Assembly: GCA_038496445.1 (NCBI GenBank)
Contig: JALMLS010000414.1
Coordinates: forward strand, 62,001-126,000
Direction of reading: 5' to 3'
From: Trichosphaerium sp. ATCC 40318
Taxonomy: Eukaryota; Discosea; Flabellinia; Trichosidae
DNA: 64,000 nucleotides
Shown here one piece after another: positions 45,752 to 56,523 of the stretch; the stretch's first letter is position 1; the number at the start of each line of letters is the position of its first letter. Made by a program: the position numbers and the translations under genes. The notes below the pieces were generated by a model. That model made no database searches and was not told where the DNA came from. It saw only the letters and a list, made by a program, of their open reading frames with translations.

Positions 45752-47683
45752 CTACTGACTCTCTGTATTATCAATAAGTAATCCACATACATCATTACGT
45801 GAAGCTTCAGATCCAACCAGAACCTTGTTGATTGCATGAAGATAAACTAATGATGATAGTAAAGTGTAGGCAGTTCATTCAGCTACTGCTTAACCACGTG
45901 GCGAAGCACAAATAATTACCTCAATGATTGCATTACCTCCACCTCTAACGTATAAAGCCGAAGAATCAATTTCAAAAAAATTTCTGTTGAAACAACTGGT
46001 ACTCATACGTCAAAAAGCACTTTCTATTTCAAAGAAAACTGTAAATTGCAAGTTTTTATTGGTAGTTATTTTTAAGTTGTCTCAAGGTACAGCGGCCATT
46101 ACCTCGAATGGTATACAATCATTTAAACGGCGAGGGCATGTTGTTGTTATAACAGGCGGACATGTTTCATCTTCACATTGGGCTACTTCAAAAACAGCTG
46201 GGTCTGCACGAGAACAGCAACTACAAAAAAATATCAGAAAAAATGTTGAAACTATGATTGTCTATTGACCTGTCAGTAGCTCCTGCGCCAGTTATTCGTC
46301 CATTAGTTATACCCATGTTCTGAGTGAGGCTTTCAACTAGAATTCTATCATCTCCACCAGCAGCATTTATAGCATTCCGAACTGCTGAGGATGGTTCTAA
46401 AGTTAAGTTAGTAATAAATCTTGAAAACAAAGTTAAGCTATTTCGCACGTATTGTCACTTCTTCTACAATTATTACATCATCACCAGCACCCCCTACTAT
46501 GTTATTCATCAAAGAACACCTAGCATATATAATATCATTATCACTACTGCCTACGACAAGTTTGAGGAAAGCCTTTAAAAGGTAAAGTAATACTGATACC
46601 TGAAATAAGGAGTACAGAACTGGTTTGAACATCAATACAATCATCACCAGTTCCAGAATTAATATTTCCCATAAATGATGGATTGCCACCGTAAGGATAT
46701 ACTCTAATACAATCGTTGCCACCTGAGTCTCCAATATTCGACCTATCACATACAATTTAACAACAGACTTGTGCGCATGTAAAATATCTCATCCGTACGG
46801 TGTCGTTACCATCATCCCTCGCTTTCCCATCGATTGAGTTTCTTGCAACATACTTCCCTCTATTATAAAATCATCATCACCTCCACCTCCGGTAATGCCT
46901 GCAGCAGTCGCTTGAGTCACTCTTACACAATCATTTGCATCCCCTAAAAAAGGAGTCACAATTGAATAGCTTTTGTCAAAATTCTTTTTATGGTGTTTGT
47001 TTTTTACCTCCGTCTATACTTCCGGAAACTGTTGCCCCGTCCTGTACCATGATACAATCATCTCCATCCATACCTGAGATTGTGCCCACAGTTGCAGATG
47101 AACCTCTAACAAGGATGCAATCAGCCCTGCCCGTTCCAGTAATCGAATTAGATACATCTGATTCTACAATCACGCAAGTTACACCAAGGGTGCCCATCAT
47201 CACTAACAACGTGTGCTGGTTAGTAAGTGTACGAATGAGGGTAATTTGGAGTTAGTTGCGTTAAATTCTATTTTTATACGACAAACACGTGTGACAAAAA
47301 GAAAAAAAAAATTCCGCAGCAAATTGGGGTGCTAGACATAAAGACCACCAAAAAAGACCCCACGGAAAGGTTTTTGGACCTAGGGGACTATTTGTTTGTG
47401 CTACTGCAGATTTAAAAAGAAAATTGCTTGTAACATTCTTAACGCCACAAAACTACATTGTAACTCACCATCACCACCAGTTGCGGTTACAACCATACAA
47501 CTGTTTTCAAAATCGCAAGCATTACAAGCCATACATTCGCAATCACATGCAGACGCTTCCGGTAAAGGTGGTTGAGCGTGGTACATGCTTAGAACTAGTA
47601 TTGGGGTTAGTTTGTCTCAAAAATAGTTGGTAGATACAGATTGTAATCCACAGAATACAGATCACGTTTATTGCCCTTATCAT
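45752..47683 (-). CDS. Secreted GDD-repeat (RTX-like) Cys-containing protein
   Basis: ATG 47683; signal peptide MIRAINVICILWITIFLS, then a Cys-rich segment, SACDCECMACNACDFENSCM. Repeats of about 18-20 residues follow, each ending in G-x-D-D-x-I/C-I-x-V: SNSITGTGRADCILVRG, TISGMDGDDCIMVQDG, SGSIDGG..GDANDCVRV, NINSGTGDDCIDVQTSS, NIVGGAGDDVIIVEE and NAINAAGGDDRILVESLT. The spacing resembles RTX/hemolysin-type calcium-binding beta-rolls, but many repeats carry Cys, which is unusual. Late Cys motifs (CEDETCPPVITTTCP) precede the end at TAG 45752. At about 46841 a frame change needs either a 32-nt intron (GTATGT...AAAG) or an indel. An extracellular Ca2+-binding or matrix role is inferred; no enzyme domain is seen. 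Confidence 0.65.
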
Positions 47684-50102
47684 TGCTTCAGCTGTTGTAT
47701 TGTGCGTTATTCTTTCGTTTTTTATAAAAATCTCGGGAGGATGCTTGTGAATCCGTAACGGAGTTTTGTAGGTGATTTTCCTTCAAATTTTCACCCAGAC
47801 AACCCTGATACTTCTAGCAGGATTGTAAAACTCACATCTTTAAATGTGAGCCGCGTTCCCTCTTGTCAGGCAGAAAAGTTTTGTGAATCCTAATGTACAA
47901 ACCACACGTGAACATAGCACAAATGTTTGTTCATTGTTTACCAAGTGGCTTAAGCCTACAACTCTACGTTGCTAATGCTTTGGAGAGCTTTCACGTTATT
48001 GAGCCCACTTTTTTTGCTGTTTGAATGCTACGTTCCCGAATAACGCCTTACAACGAACACAGAAGGCGTTGCTTGAAGTTTGACACTTGATGGCTACAAT
48101 ACCTTCACACAAACTGCTTAAAAGGTACGTATCACGTGTTAATGTATTAATTAGTATGGCCTAGTGGTTGTTATCGTTTCTAACGTTATAAACACGTTCT
48201 AAAAAATCCGAGATCAAAAGTGTGACGAAAGGAACGCAGTAGCTACAAAGGACGCGATAGATTACAACTGCGCCAATTCTAACATTTACATGTTGACTTT
48301 TTGAAACTCATTGTACAGGCGACATTACCATACTCCAGTAGAGCTCTACAAGAGTAGATTTCAAAGCAATGGCCCTTCCAGGCATCCACAAAAAAGGTAA
48401 ATTAATGATGTGCTTGTAAATTGGCTCGCCCACCACCTTACAGGCATCACAGGTTCAAACATTAAAAAACATACTAGAGAATGACGGAAATTTTGACACG
48501 GAAAAAATTATAATTATTCATTTCAATATCATTGAAATGCTCGATAGATCGTCTTATTTCAATATACAAGCGCACATGTCCATTCACAGGGAAACTTAAT
48601 TTCTGTTGTTTGGTCGTCTCTGGCGGTACGTGATAAACGCAAAGCTACGAAGATAAAGAATTTTATGGACTCAAAGGAGTTCGCCAAATTCTCGCGCTCC
48701 AAATGCTGCAATGTGAAAGTATGGGTTGTACGTACGATGTTCAGCACCACTCTTGTGTCTATAAAGAATAACTAGAAGATTAAACGTTGTCTGAGGTGTG
48801 CACGAGCGCGTTGAAAAAAGGTGAAATTTGAGTGAGATACCCAAACTATCCAATATGCCGAAACATTCATTTTACGAAAAAAGATTAGATTCCTCGTCCG
48901 TTTGTAAGCAACCACAGATTTGGAGGAGACAACCTGTCTCATCCCGGCTTTTACCTTATTAGTCACGTAGCCAGAGACGGTGTCCCATTTATTAATGGGA
49001 GTAGCACCCATGTGTACATACAATACAAATAAAACTAAAAAACTTTTTTTTCGCTGTAATCTGTCATTGTTTAGGACTCGCTACTCTCAACGAAAGTTGT
49101 TTTCGTTAAACACTAGTTACTTAAAAATAATACACCTCGATTATCAAACTCCAGTAAAAATACGATTTCAACTGTCATAAATAAACATGGATTGTCCACC
49201 ACAAGCAACTGGTAAAAAATAAACAAAAAATGCAAGCTGCTATTTCGTTCAATAAAGGTAAGAACTAACAGAAACAGGTTGGAAAACCTAAATCTGTCAA
49301 AGCTCAACCTGGACATGCAAATCTGTACATTCTTGTTTTCTCAGCAAACTTGCCTGCGACACTATGCGTTTTGATGAATTTCATCCATTTTACAGGTGAA
49401 TAGTAAACGTTCACATTTTCAAACAAAAAACGCATGACACTGGATTAATGAACCACCCTTAAACACCATTCCAAATAAAACAGTTTCATCAAGATCAAAT
49501 GTTTTTTGATCTGGTTGCTTGTAAGGTTAAAACGTGAATCTTAAATATCTGAATGTTGGAGGCATATTCAATCATTTATCGTTTGATCTCAAAGTTGGTT
49601 GTTATATGTAAAATTAATATTTACCAGATGATCACGTGAACAACGTGAATGGCTATCGTTTGATATCGCATATCTTAAGGGTTACGGTTTCAATCATAAT
49701 CAAATGTTTATCGTTCGATCCAAAGTATATTTAGCGTTTGATACAAGTTGATGGTGACTATTGAAAGCTCATTTTTTTCGACTAAATTACGTGTTCCTCA
49801 AAACAATAAAGATCGTCTTTAAAAAGTCTCATTGTCAATTCCGCATTAACAGTTGTAGTATGAGAATTTTTAAAGACGATCTTTATTGTTTTGAGGAACA
49901 CGTAATTTAGTCTATCCTTGTTCAAGTACGTATAGGCCACCAATAACAATCAATTACGCATTAACAGTTGTTTAGGTGGTTGGGTAGTAATGCTTGGAGG
50001 AGCATCTGACATTGTTTCCAACAATGAAAAGTATACTTCTCAATTGTAGAAGGGTGATTTACAACATTGAAAATGTAATGCGCAAGTATTTATTTTATTA
50101 TT
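47684..50102. other. Gene-poor stretch with repeats
   Basis: 2.4 kb with no gene that I can support. Short coding-like pieces occur near 48369 (MALPGIHKK then a possible exon) and on the minus strand at 48772-49023 (MGATPINKWDTVSGYVTNKV), without domains. 49570-49750 carries four degenerate copies of a TTTATCGTTTGATC-type unit. A perfect 46-bp hairpin follows at 49780-49912. CACGTG occurs at about 47905, 48134 and 49633. Confidence 0.5.
49780..49912. repeat. Perfect 46-bp inverted repeat (hairpin)
   Basis: The left arm, 49780-49825 (starts GACTAAATTACGTGTTCCTC), and right arm, 49867-49912, are exact reverse complements over 46 bp, extended by 6 more paired bases after one mismatch, with a loop under 30 nt. 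Part of the loop (TCAATTCCGCATTAACAGTTGT, first 20 shown: TCAATTCCGCATTAACAGTT) recurs almost exactly at 49950. Perfect arms imply recent formation or selection on structure. Could be a MITE, a hairpin RNA source or an assembly fold-back. Confidence 0.85.
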
Positions 50103-51506
50103 CTAGTTTTTGGACCAACAGTACTTTGGAAGTATCTCAACAATATCAGTTGTATCATACGCAGACACTGCCAAATAAAAAGCGTCACCATCAAGTGGTT
50201 TTGTTTCTGACTTTTTTCCATTCTTTGAAAAACATACAGTTTTATTGTTCATGTCCAATGTAACACCAATACAATCACCTGTTTAGATACAACATAAGTA
50301 CAAACGGAGAAAAATAGGAATGATAAAATCTGGAAGAACAAAACGTTCTACTGCGATTAACAGAACGGACCTGCTTTCGAAGTTGGGAGCAAACCATTTA
50401 CTGTTTTTTGATCTGCTCTCAAGGAACCATCAACACATAAGTATCCCTTTCCTTTTTTATTCGTTTGATATCCAAGATAAGTATTGTATTCACATGGCAC
50501 AGGAGCAACTCCAAACAATAAATGTCCAGCACACATACGAACAATCCTAAAAGCTACACTTAAAAGAGTAGCTGTTTGAAATATGTACCTGCACTCCATG
50601 TGATGAACGCCTTTAGTCAACGCCTTGCGTGTACACAAAGTTTGCCAAACTAGAAACTATGAGCGTTTAAGGGAAGTATTAAAGGCAGTCAGTACCATTA
50701 TTTGATGCTACTTTTTCAAAGGTGCATTTGTTATGAAATACTAGAAAATCGCATTTGTTTTCAAAAGTCCACAACGGTGGTGCTTCCAACTTTTTCACCC
50801 TTTCAACAAGATCACTGACCTATCAAATAAAATAAACACAACAGTTTTTTGAAAATCGCATTTAGTTTCAAAAGTCCACAATGGTGGTGCTTCCAACTTT
50901 TTTACCCTTTCAACAAGATCGCTGACCTATCAAATAAGATAAACACAACAGTTTTTTAAAGTATGAAAGATAAGGACATACTACACTTTGAACACTTTGT
51001 GCTTCTCCACCTGTTACCTTCTCCAAAACAAACGGAAACTTTCTTTCACCAAAGTGATCTTTTTCTGAAACGACTATTGTCATCTCATCATCCTTTTCTT
51101 CCAATGTTATGCTAAAGCCGTGTTCCTGTTTGAGTGAATAAGACAATTAGACGGAAGGTATTCAAGCAGTAAACATAAATGAATCAGAAGAAACAAAACT
51201 TGTTCGCGATTAGATTTGAACAAAACAAAATAGCTTTGCGCTTGTATTCTGCTGGTCGCTCATTTGCACGTGGTTACGTACCTTTTTGGAAACAAAGTTG
51301 AATAACAGTATGAGATGCGCTTTATCTTGCATTCTACCACCTGTTATCGTCTTTACCCTGCTGTCTTCGGTAATATCAAGGAGAAACATTGAAAACAGCG
51401 ATTTAGCGTTAATTCTAACAACGCCTTCATTTGTATCGTGAGTGACTGTAATAATAAAGCCTCCTTCTTTGATAATAACGGTTTGCTCGTCAGGAACTGC
51501 AGCCAT
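50103..51506 (-). CDS. SPRY-domain protein B: paralogue of protein A
   Basis: ATG 51506 (MAAVPDEQTVIIKEGGFIIT), the same start and 5' leader as protein A. Same layout: beta head (EKDDEMTIVVSEKDHFGERK), short coiled coil (SDLVERVKKLEAPPLWTFES), SPRY domain (GVHHMECRIV, HLLFGVAPVPCEYNTYLGYQ, CVDGSLRADQKT, GDCIGVTLDMNNKTVCFSKN, AFYLAVSAYD) and the ending ILPKYCWSKN with TAG 50103. The coil-encoding exon and the intron end before it are duplicated in tandem (50744-50957), giving two alternative acceptors. Protein A retains VDLKALAPK in the coil, which B lacks. Intact apart from the duplication. Binding target unknown. Confidence 0.8.
50744..50957. repeat. Tandem duplication, 107-bp unit, inside SPRY B
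   Basis: Two copies, 50744-50850 and 50851-50957, nearly identical (a handful of substitutions). The unit holds the end of an intron with its TAG acceptor and about 76 nt of the following exon (VSDLVERVKKLEAPPLW). The upstream copy has no donor at its end, so only the downstream exon is normally usable; using the first acceptor would run on through the second intron end. Confidence 0.85.
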
Positions 51507-52303
51507 CTTTGTGATAGGAACTTGTTGTATTAACTTAACATAAAACAATGACTTAAATAAGTCTAAATCAGATACAAACTTGCGGAGTATTGTCTGGCCT
51601 ACAAACCCACGAATACTTGCACACAACTCACCTACAAAATGACTCCGCCTTGGTGGCACTTGGACAGGTTAGAGTCGGACAAGATGTACATCTACTACAA
51701 TATTGTAACTGAAACCAAACTCTTAGGTAGTTCCACAAACAACATGTTTTTCCACTCAGCGAAAGTATACAATATTGATTATCTTGTGTTTGTCGGAGGT
51801 TGGTTTTCAGTTATTGCAAGCACAGCAGGTTGATCATATGTTGTAGTATGATACATCTTGTGGCAGTACTTGATCTTCCACGTGAGATACAATAGTACAA
51901 GTATTCGACTTTGAAGCGGCAATGTTCCTGCTTTAAAAAACGCACTACCATAGCGAATAGGTGCCAGATACATGGCAATGGTAATTCACAGCTTTTTCTG
52001 TAATCAGTTCATTCTGTAATCCTGTGCGCCGCGCACTAGACCATCACAGAAGCGCTGACCATTTTACACAATTTTGACTAGTTTGTAGAATTTCGCCGAA
52101 TAATAATGCAAGCACAGACACTAGTACAATTACTCAGTTTCACGTATACATTGTGAAGTCACAAGTAAAGGTACTTACCGTTTGGTTGTTTTTCAGAGAA
52201 CTAGTCAGGAGGTCAAAGTTAGTAAATGAACATTTGTTCTAAAAAAAGACTTGTGTCAATAACAACAAGTACGTAGTGCGTCAAAACTACCTTAATATAA
52301 ACA
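51507..52303. other. Divergent intergenic stretch
   Basis: About 800 bp between the starts of SPRY B (minus) and an F-box gene (plus), so it should hold two promoters. Short open frames on both strands show no domain. One CACGTG near 51880. Confidence 0.45.
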
Positions 52304-53005
52304 ATGGATGACTGTATTACAAAAATATTAACCTATCTCCCTTTCCCGGACGGTTTGGGAGTATTTCTGTTTGTATCGAAGAAATGGAACCAACACGCAT
52401 CTAAAGTCGAACCACTGGCGACACAAAAGGCTATACAAACTCCTTGGATGCAATACGATCGAGAATGGTTAGGAAGTACCATACCAACGTTTGGAACTCC
52501 TGATACACTTGTACCGTGTTGGGTAATGGGAAATATGTTCCGAACAGCAGAAAAAGGCACCTTTGTCATCAGAAATTACGAAACGAAGAAAGACACTAAA
52601 TTCGTTGTTAAGACACAGAACCAAATCGAATTCGGTGAAGAATATTTTTTTTGTGGGTTTTCAAGCCACGGCAGTCTTTGTGGTTTTGGCGTTCTTGATG
52701 ACTTGGAGGTTCCAACAGAAATGTACCCGAACATGAAAGGAGATTGGGATCGAAAGAGAATATATACCTTGCTACTTTTTGTATCACGTATTCTCACGTG
52801 TGCTAAGGTTGAACCGACATATGAGAATGCAAGAGAACTTGTTTTGAAAACAGGAATTCATGGTTACTTTATGTTGCCTTTTGTTCAATTCTGGGATAGT
52901 GTACCTAATGAACAATATACGTATGACTGGGCTACAACAAAATTCGATTTAAATGAACTGCAGATGAGAATGTACGGTGAAGTACTGTACAAAGATTGCG
53001 AATAA
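52304..53005 (+). CDS. Single-exon F-box-like protein (233 aa)
   Basis: Intronless frame from ATG 52304. The N-terminus MDDCITKILTYLPFPDGLGV then FLFVSKKWNQHASKVEPLAT is an F-box pattern, including the conserved W near residue 27. The rest is a compact domain with EKGTFVIRNYETKKDTKFVV and EFGEEYFFCGFSSHGSLCGF, and a Trp/Tyr-rich end (FWDSVPNEQYTYDWATTKFD), reminiscent of SUKH/SMI1-KNR4-like or other beta-rich substrate-binding folds, not recognised with confidence. A likely SCF substrate receptor of a lineage-specific family. Ends TAA 53005. It contains a CACGTG in the coding sequence near 52795. Confidence 0.65.
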   Translation: MDDCITKILTYLPFPDGLGVFLFVSKKWNQHASKVEPLATQKAIQTPWMQYDREWLGSTIPTFGTPDTLVPCWVMGNMFRTAEKGTFVIRNYETKKDTKFVVKTQNQIEFGEEYFFCGFSSHGSLCGFGVLDDLEVPTEMYPNMKGDWDRKRIYTLLLFVSRILTCAKVEPTYENARELVLKTGIHGYFMLPFVQFWDSVPNEQYTYDWATTKFDLNELQMRMYGEVLYKDCE

Positions 53006-53517
53006 AATATGTAAAAGTAGTCCTGACTTTCAGAAAAAAAAATCTGTTTCTTACCACACGTGTAGTTTTCAATTTTTGCACGTGCGCATACCTTTTTTCG
53101 CATCTAACCTCTGCATGCAGGAATATTAGAGTTTTGAACACTGGAACTGTTCTTCTAGGTCTGACAACAAACTTGATCTCTTTTTGTTTTTTTGGATCCT
53201 GATTCTGAATGAAAACATACCACCAATAAGGGGTACACTGTAGTATCTGTACAGACGCGTTTTTCCGTACCAGCGCTGCACTGGGAGAGCATAGTACGTA
53301 TTATGAGATAGCATAACACAGCTGCATATTGACTTCCAGTGCTACCTCCATACTGACGCGGTAAGGTATTCTAGCGTAATGAAGTAGCTTGAAATCGTTT
53401 TAGTCGACGCACAAGTACTTACAAACGAATTGAGTTGCAAACTACGTAGAAAAGAAAACAATACGCATGCTGCTTACACAGCAATGCTAGTATTTTATTT
53501 ACACCCTTAGGGGCGTT
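53006..53517. other. Intergenic spacer
   Basis: About 510 bp, AT-rich, two CACGTG motifs (about 53058 and 53080). Minus-strand frames here are not supported by motifs. It is the 3' space of two convergent genes. Confidence 0.45.
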
Positions 53518-53907
53518 TTATTGACCCATGCATGATATTTTGAGACAAATACCGACTGGTGGGCCACATACAGCATCTGGTACATGAGCTAGTTGGCAAA
53601 TAAACGCAATCCACAAACATACAACCTCGCATGCTTTAGGCCAATCACCAACGCTGAGTTGTTTCTGTAGTGCTGTTATATCTGTTGTTGCTTCTTTTTC
53701 TTCAGAAATTGCTACATCGTCTTGTACGGAAGGAGTGTAGTTATCGCAAGCTTGGTTGCAAGCAACGAAAGTAGCATTGCATATTTCAGGGTCGATATGA
53801 GCGTCTTTGCAAAGATCGTTAAACTGAGCGCATCCTTGTTTACAAGTGGTAGCAGTTGATAGGTATGCCAGAGAAGAGATTATAATGGCTACAATAAGGA
53901 CACGCAT
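53518..53907 (-). CDS. Small secreted Cys-rich protein (129 aa)
   Basis: Intronless; ATG 53907. Signal peptide MRVLIVAIIISSLAYLSTAT. The mature part has 12 or so Cys in two clusters: CKQGCAQFNDLCKDAHIDPE with CNATFVACNQACDNY, then CEVVCLWIAFICQLAHVPDA with CGPPVGICLKISC. The two clusters share a pattern (C-x3-C ... P-x-C ... C-x3-C), so the protein is probably an internal duplication of a helical disulfide module, linked by an acidic segment. Extracellular or vacuolar; function unknown. Ends TGA-type stop by 53518. Confidence 0.68.
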   Translation of the reverse strand: MRVLIVAIIISSLAYLSTATTCKQGCAQFNDLCKDAHIDPEICNATFVACNQACDNYTPSVQDDVAISEEKEATTDITALQKQLSVGDWPKACEVVCLWIAFICQLAHVPDAVCGPPVGICLKISCMGQ

Positions 53908-54647
53908 GGTACGGAAGTGTTAGGTGTTTTTTACTAAAAACGGCAAAAAGAAACTTAAATTCGGGGAAAAATTTGGCACGTGCTCCTGCTGCAATCCTCC
54001 AAACAGGTTCAGAAAAGATGTAGGTACGTTTGACTAGTTGTTGCCCTTTGTTAATTACCATCTCAATCAACATAGAGGAGCCATTTTGTACATCAGTAGC
54101 AAAGAGTTTGTAGTTTAACTTGTATATTGCAGTGTAGCTTACTTTACGTTGATAGCAAGTATACTTATCGTCCGTTGGTTCCTAAAAGCAACAGGAAGAT
54201 CTTTTTTGTTGGCTTGAGAGCTTGGACACAAAGTGTGAGACCCACGTTTTACAAACTCAAAGCATACTACAATTTTTTTTGCAATTTCAGGTATTCGCTA
54301 TTTCTTACTTCACGCTCAAAAACTGTGCACTATTCAGCATTTCCAAAGTGGTAAAGAGAATAGTAATAGAGGTATGAGTCACCTTTGAAGATGAAATGTA
54401 GCTGTCATGTCCACAATTTTTGCCAGCTTTATAGCAATGACATGACGCTTTTTATCAACTTGTCATTATGGCATGTGTTGCGCTCTCCATGATGATACAA
54501 GTTGTCTAACATGTAGTTAAACTTCAAAGTATTCTCCACGGAATCAAAATTCGTGTATTTTCCTTTTTAGGTCTTTCATTTCTTTATTCGGAAAGTGAGA
54601 CCCGTAATTGGTCAATTACTCTTATCATCCAAGTAAACGCCCATAAA
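53908..54647. other. Divergent intergenic stretch
   Basis: About 740 bp between the starts of two small secreted-protein genes on opposite strands. It presumably holds both promoters; one CACGTG near 53976. Open frames present have no recognisable content. Confidence 0.45.
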
Positions 54648-55091
54648 ATGACAAATAATATCTTTTTGCTTGTTGTTCTTTGTATTACGTTGTTTTGTAT
54701 TCATTCTAGCGCAAAACTCAATGTAAAGACTAAAAGATACACGTATACGCTAGATATAGAAGAAGAAGACATGGACCGGTATGATTGGGAGGAAGTTATG
54801 TGTCCTTCAGCTAAAACGGTTGGATTGAACCCCTGGGCGCATCAAGTGTTTCCAACAGTGAAGGAGCTATCTACAATGGGTACTAACGGAGTTGACGGCG
54901 TTCTTTGTATTTATCGCTCTCGATGGCGCCGTACTCCTGTTTATACGATAGTACTCGTATCATTCGCGTTTAAAGAAGGAGAAAACAACTTGGAAGTATT
55001 CTCAACAGTATCCAAAAGATGCGATTATGCTGTACGTTACTGTGGTGTTCATGTTGGTGTCAGAAAGATCAAAAGATGGTATTGGGAATAG
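54648..55091 (+). CDS. Small secreted protein (147 aa)
   Basis: Intronless; ATG 54648. Signal peptide MTNNIFLLVVLCITLFCIHS, cleavage likely after SSA. The mature part contains KRYTYTLDIEEEDMDRYDWE, FPTVKELSTMGTNGVDGVLC, RTPVYTIVLVSFAFKEGENN and ends KRCDYAVRYCGVHVGVRKIK, with four Cys. Beta-rich appearance; no family recognised. It faces the 53907 gene head to head, so shared regulation is possible. Ends TAG 55091. Confidence 0.6.
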   Translation: MTNNIFLLVVLCITLFCIHSSAKLNVKTKRYTYTLDIEEEDMDRYDWEEVMCPSAKTVGLNPWAHQVFPTVKELSTMGTNGVDGVLCIYRSRWRRTPVYTIVLVSFAFKEGENNLEVFSTVSKRCDYAVRYCGVHVGVRKIKRWYWE

Positions 55092-56523
55092 TGCTACGCT
55101 AGCTGAATAAAAAAACCTGTCTATCAATAAAATACACTTGTTAGGCTTGTAATTAAGCTCTATTTCTTCTTTTATTTTTATGGATACGACGTAACTTGCA
55201 CACTGGAATTGAAGGAATTAGAGAAAAACAAGATTGTCGACAATCTCATTTTTTCAGTTCGTCATAACTCAGAGCCTTCACAATTTCTATGTCTCACATT
55301 TCATGAAATACATGCTATCAGGTTAATTAAACATTTTTTCTTTTTGTTTGTTACAAGGTACTGAATGTAGCTAGCTCATAGTGATGAACAAAGACAAGCA
55401 AAAAAAAAAAAGGGATAATCGATAGTCTGTTTTTATTTATATTCCGGGTCAATTCCTGCACAACAAAAGTGCCAGTTCATTACTTTGACATATCACGTGA
55501 GTATGAACAAACGGTAGAAAAAACAATAGTCATTGAACATCTTCTTACAACCGTATAAAACAAAGCAAAAGCCAATACATGACGCTTCATCAGTAACAGA
55601 ATCTGTAAACTGTATATAGTCTGTCTTTTCGCTCTGGTTCTCGTTACAGTATATGACTTAGCTGGATCTATTGGCGATGATCCCTTGTAACCTATTGTAC
55701 ACGCATGTTTTCTGTAATACTTACTCCATTGTAAAAAACGTTACATAATAAAGTACGTGCTAGCACACTGCCTTTTGTGAAAAAAAAAAAGATACTTCAT
55801 CCAAGACTCAGTCAATGGTACGAATGAACCATTATCATATTTCCTCCCCTATGGTTTACATAGTTGATGGAGCGGTTACCGCGCTAATATCTACTCTTAT
55901 AAAACAAAAACAGAGGTCTGAGGAACAAAACAATGACAAATACACGATAGGCAAACACCCTATATTTATTACTAAGCGCTGATGCTTTCGTATTTCCTAA
56001 GGCATGATCTGCTTTTCTAATCATAAGCACTACATTGTGTCTACATCTAGATGAAATTATGCCGTAAAGGATGCATAAATATGTAATAAATTAACTGTCA
56101 CGTGATTGCAATAATTTCTTGAGTCTGCAGTGCACATACGTCATACATGGTTCGTGGCAAGCAAGACACGATGTAGCAGAGGTTGGGCCATTCCCAAGGT
56201 CGTATTTGGTAGAAAGGACTATAGTATTATTTTGTACCTGAAGGACAAATAGACATGCAGAGTAGTACGTAAACAAAACATCAAAAACAACCACACCAAT
56301 AGTGTTTTGATTAATCACAAAGTGTGGTTTCAAGGTTTCTAGACTACAATACAATTTATTGCTTACAATTACTTTAACGTTTAGATGGTTGAACGCTGTC
56401 TCTTACACTTTGGGTTCTCTTCCTCTGTGCTTCCCTGTTGTACGGCAAAACAATACGACGTATCGGCTAAAAAACAACAATTAGAATTTGTATTCTTTGT
56501 TCGTTCTTAGTATTTTCAAAAAA
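55092..56523. other. Long intergenic stretch
   Basis: 1.4 kb between convergent genes. No confident gene. On the minus strand, 56354-56091 is open, with TSCLACHEPCMTYVHCRLKK, and 56465-56380 is open with CFAVQQGSTEEENPKCKRQR after an acceptor-like TTTTTTAG; the latter might be a cytoplasmic-tail exon of the membrane protein gene to the right. CACGTG at about 55495 and 56099. Confidence 0.4.
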
